Below, piece after piece: positions 63,079 to 64,000 of a stretch of 64,000 nucleotides of DNA (position 1 is its first letter; every line of letters begins with the position of its first letter). The stretch spans positions 1 through 64,000 of the forward strand of contig JAQXEN010000039.1 in NCBI GenBank assembly GCA_029250825.1. The letters run 5' to 3'. Below the pieces are notes generated by a model. It was not told where the DNA came from, searched no databases, and saw only the letters and a list, made by a program, of their open reading frames with translations. This stretch comes from Porticoccaceae bacterium (GTDB lineage: Bacteria > Pseudomonadota > Gammaproteobacteria > Pseudomonadales > Porticoccaceae). Made by a program: the position numbers and the translations under genes.

Positions 63079-64000
63079 ACAGCTTCCCCTAGCCCAGTCA
63101 ATTTATCTAATGGCCATCGCGGCGTCGCCGCAATCACCAATTCATTTTTTTCTCCTGCCAGCAGTCGCTGACAGCCAGCATAGGCAATCATTGCCCCGTT
63201 ATCGGTGCAAAACTCGTGGCGGGCATAAAATACCTCAGCACCCTCTTTAGCAAGGGCTGCCTCGAGTTTTTGCCGCAATCTGGCGTTGGCGGATACGCCG
63301 CCGGCGATTACAAGACTTTTCATGCCCGTCTGCTGCATGGCGCGGCGACATTTAATTACCAGAGTATCCACCACCGCTTCCTGAAAGCCAGCACAGATAT
63401 CGAGCATAGTCTGCTCGTCTGGCAACACATCATCACCGCGATTTTTTTCAATTAAATTTCGGGTAAAGGTCTTTAAACCGGAAAAGCTGAATTCGAGCCC
63501 CGGACGGTCTGTCATCGGTCGCGGAAAACTAAACCGCTCAATATTGCCACGATCGGCCATGGCGGCTAGCCGCGGGCCACCGGGATAATCAAGATCGAGC
63601 AGTTTTGCAGTTTTATCAAAGGCTTCCCCAGCGGCATCATCGATCGACTCACCGAGTAACTGGTACTCACCAATCGCGGTGACTTCAACCAATTGCGTAT
63701 GGCCTCCAGAAACCAGCAGTGCAACAAAGGGAAAAGCCGGTGGATTATCTTCAAGCATCGGCGCCAGTAAGTGTCCTTCCATATGGTGAACACCCAACAC
63801 CGGAATACCCAGGGTATAACCCAAGGCAGTGGCCGCAGCTCCGCCAACCATTAGGGCACCCATCAATCCTGGGCCAGCTGTATAGGCAATACCGTCAAGA
63901 TCAGCAGTGGTCACCTCAGCTGAGGCCAAAACTTGCTCTAACATTGGCAATATCTTGCGCACATGATCTCGCGAGGCGAGCTCGGGAACCACACCGCCAT
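63075..64000 (-). CDS. tsaD: tRNA N6-threonylcarbamoyladenosine transferase TsaD, 3' part (cut by window end)
   Basis: TsaD transfers threonylcarbamoyl to A37 of ANN-decoding tRNAs within the TsaBDE complex. The visible ~308 residues cover [48 protein letters not shown] (metal-binding His pair), [30 protein letters not shown] and [13 protein letters not shown]. The GTG at 63992 is internal; the frame runs off the window, and about 30 N-terminal residues are missing. yciO, a relative of the TsaC step, is in the same window but not linked. Confidence 0.97.
   Translation of the reverse strand, partial: GGVVPELASRDHVRKILPMLEQVLASAEVTTADLDGIAYTAGPGLMGALMVGGAAATALGYTLGIPVLGVHHMEGHLLAPMLEDNPPAFPFVALLVSGGHTQLVEVTAIGEYQLLGESIDDAAGEAFDKTAKLLDLDYPGGPRLAAMADRGNIERFSFPRPMTDRPGLEFSFSGLKTFTRNLIEKNRGDDVLPDEQTMLDICAGFQEAVVDTLVIKCRRAMQQTGMKSLVIAGGVSANARLRQKLEAALAKEGAEVFYARHEFCTDNGAMIAYAGCQRLLAGEKNELVIAATPRWPLDKLTGLGEAV

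Overview
The window is a chromosomal segment of a gammaproteobacterium, most likely a marine one of the Cellvibrionales/SAR92 (Porticoccaceae) or a related Pseudomonadales group. The assignment rests on gene orders typical of that part of the tree: gyrA-pheA-tyrA/aroA fusion-cmk-rpsA-ihfB, mtaD-ubiG-mupP-yciK, ccmABCDEFGHI-smc-zipA-ligA, and tsaD-folB-folK. No rRNA or tRNA gene was seen. Both window edges cut genes (rep on the left, tsaD on the right).

Layout. 1-843: 3' part of rep. 920-4204: a broken type II-C CRISPR-Cas locus with 17 repeats, cas2, cas1 and only the C-terminal quarter of cas9. The cas9 stump abuts a truncated glutamine amidotransferase gene (glxB), whose divergent XRE-cupin regulator survives. 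5633-6000: intergenic DNA with a palindromic element and six 22-bp tandem repeats. 6001-15039 (minus): ihfB, rpsA, cmk, tyrA-aroA, pheA, gyrA. 15271-18887 (plus): mtaD, ubiG, mupP, yciK. 18924-22119 (minus): rluB, scpB, scpA, yciO. 22181-33434 (minus): an accessory module that I cannot match to a described pathway. It encodes a ThDP enzyme, two half-length citrate-synthase-like proteins, a TonB-dependent receptor, a hybrid histidine kinase carrying a periplasmic-binding-protein-like sensor, and a GGDEF/EAL response regulator. 33630-38839 (plus): small envelope and metabolic genes including pdxJ. 38826-54854 (minus): an MFS exporter, ligA, zipA, smc and the whole cytochrome c maturation operon. 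55030-64000: msrA, a frameshifted universal stress gene, an FNR regulator, ppiC, cca, a pteridine reductase, a GNAT enzyme, an OmpA-like lipoprotein, folK, folB and tsaD.

How the genes work together. The core blocks are housekeeping: aromatic amino acid synthesis, DNA topology and segregation (gyrA, smc, scpAB), cell division (zipA), cytochrome c assembly (ccm) and folate synthesis. The 22-33 kb module looks like a sense-import-process unit for one unknown extracellular compound, with c-di-GMP output. The FNR protein and a near-perfect FNR box upstream of the stress gene suggest local anaerobic control.

The most unusual observations are four. First, cas9 is decapitated beside apparently intact cas1, cas2 and array. 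Second, the uptake/ThDP/citrate-synthase-like module is not a known pathway. Third, three genes (the hybrid kinase, fnr and a GNAT gene) have N-termini that can only be completed from AUA, AUC or AUU start codons, each 7 nt from a Shine-Dalgarno-like sequence. Fourth, a one-base frameshift lies inside a 12-bp GC palindrome in the stress gene.
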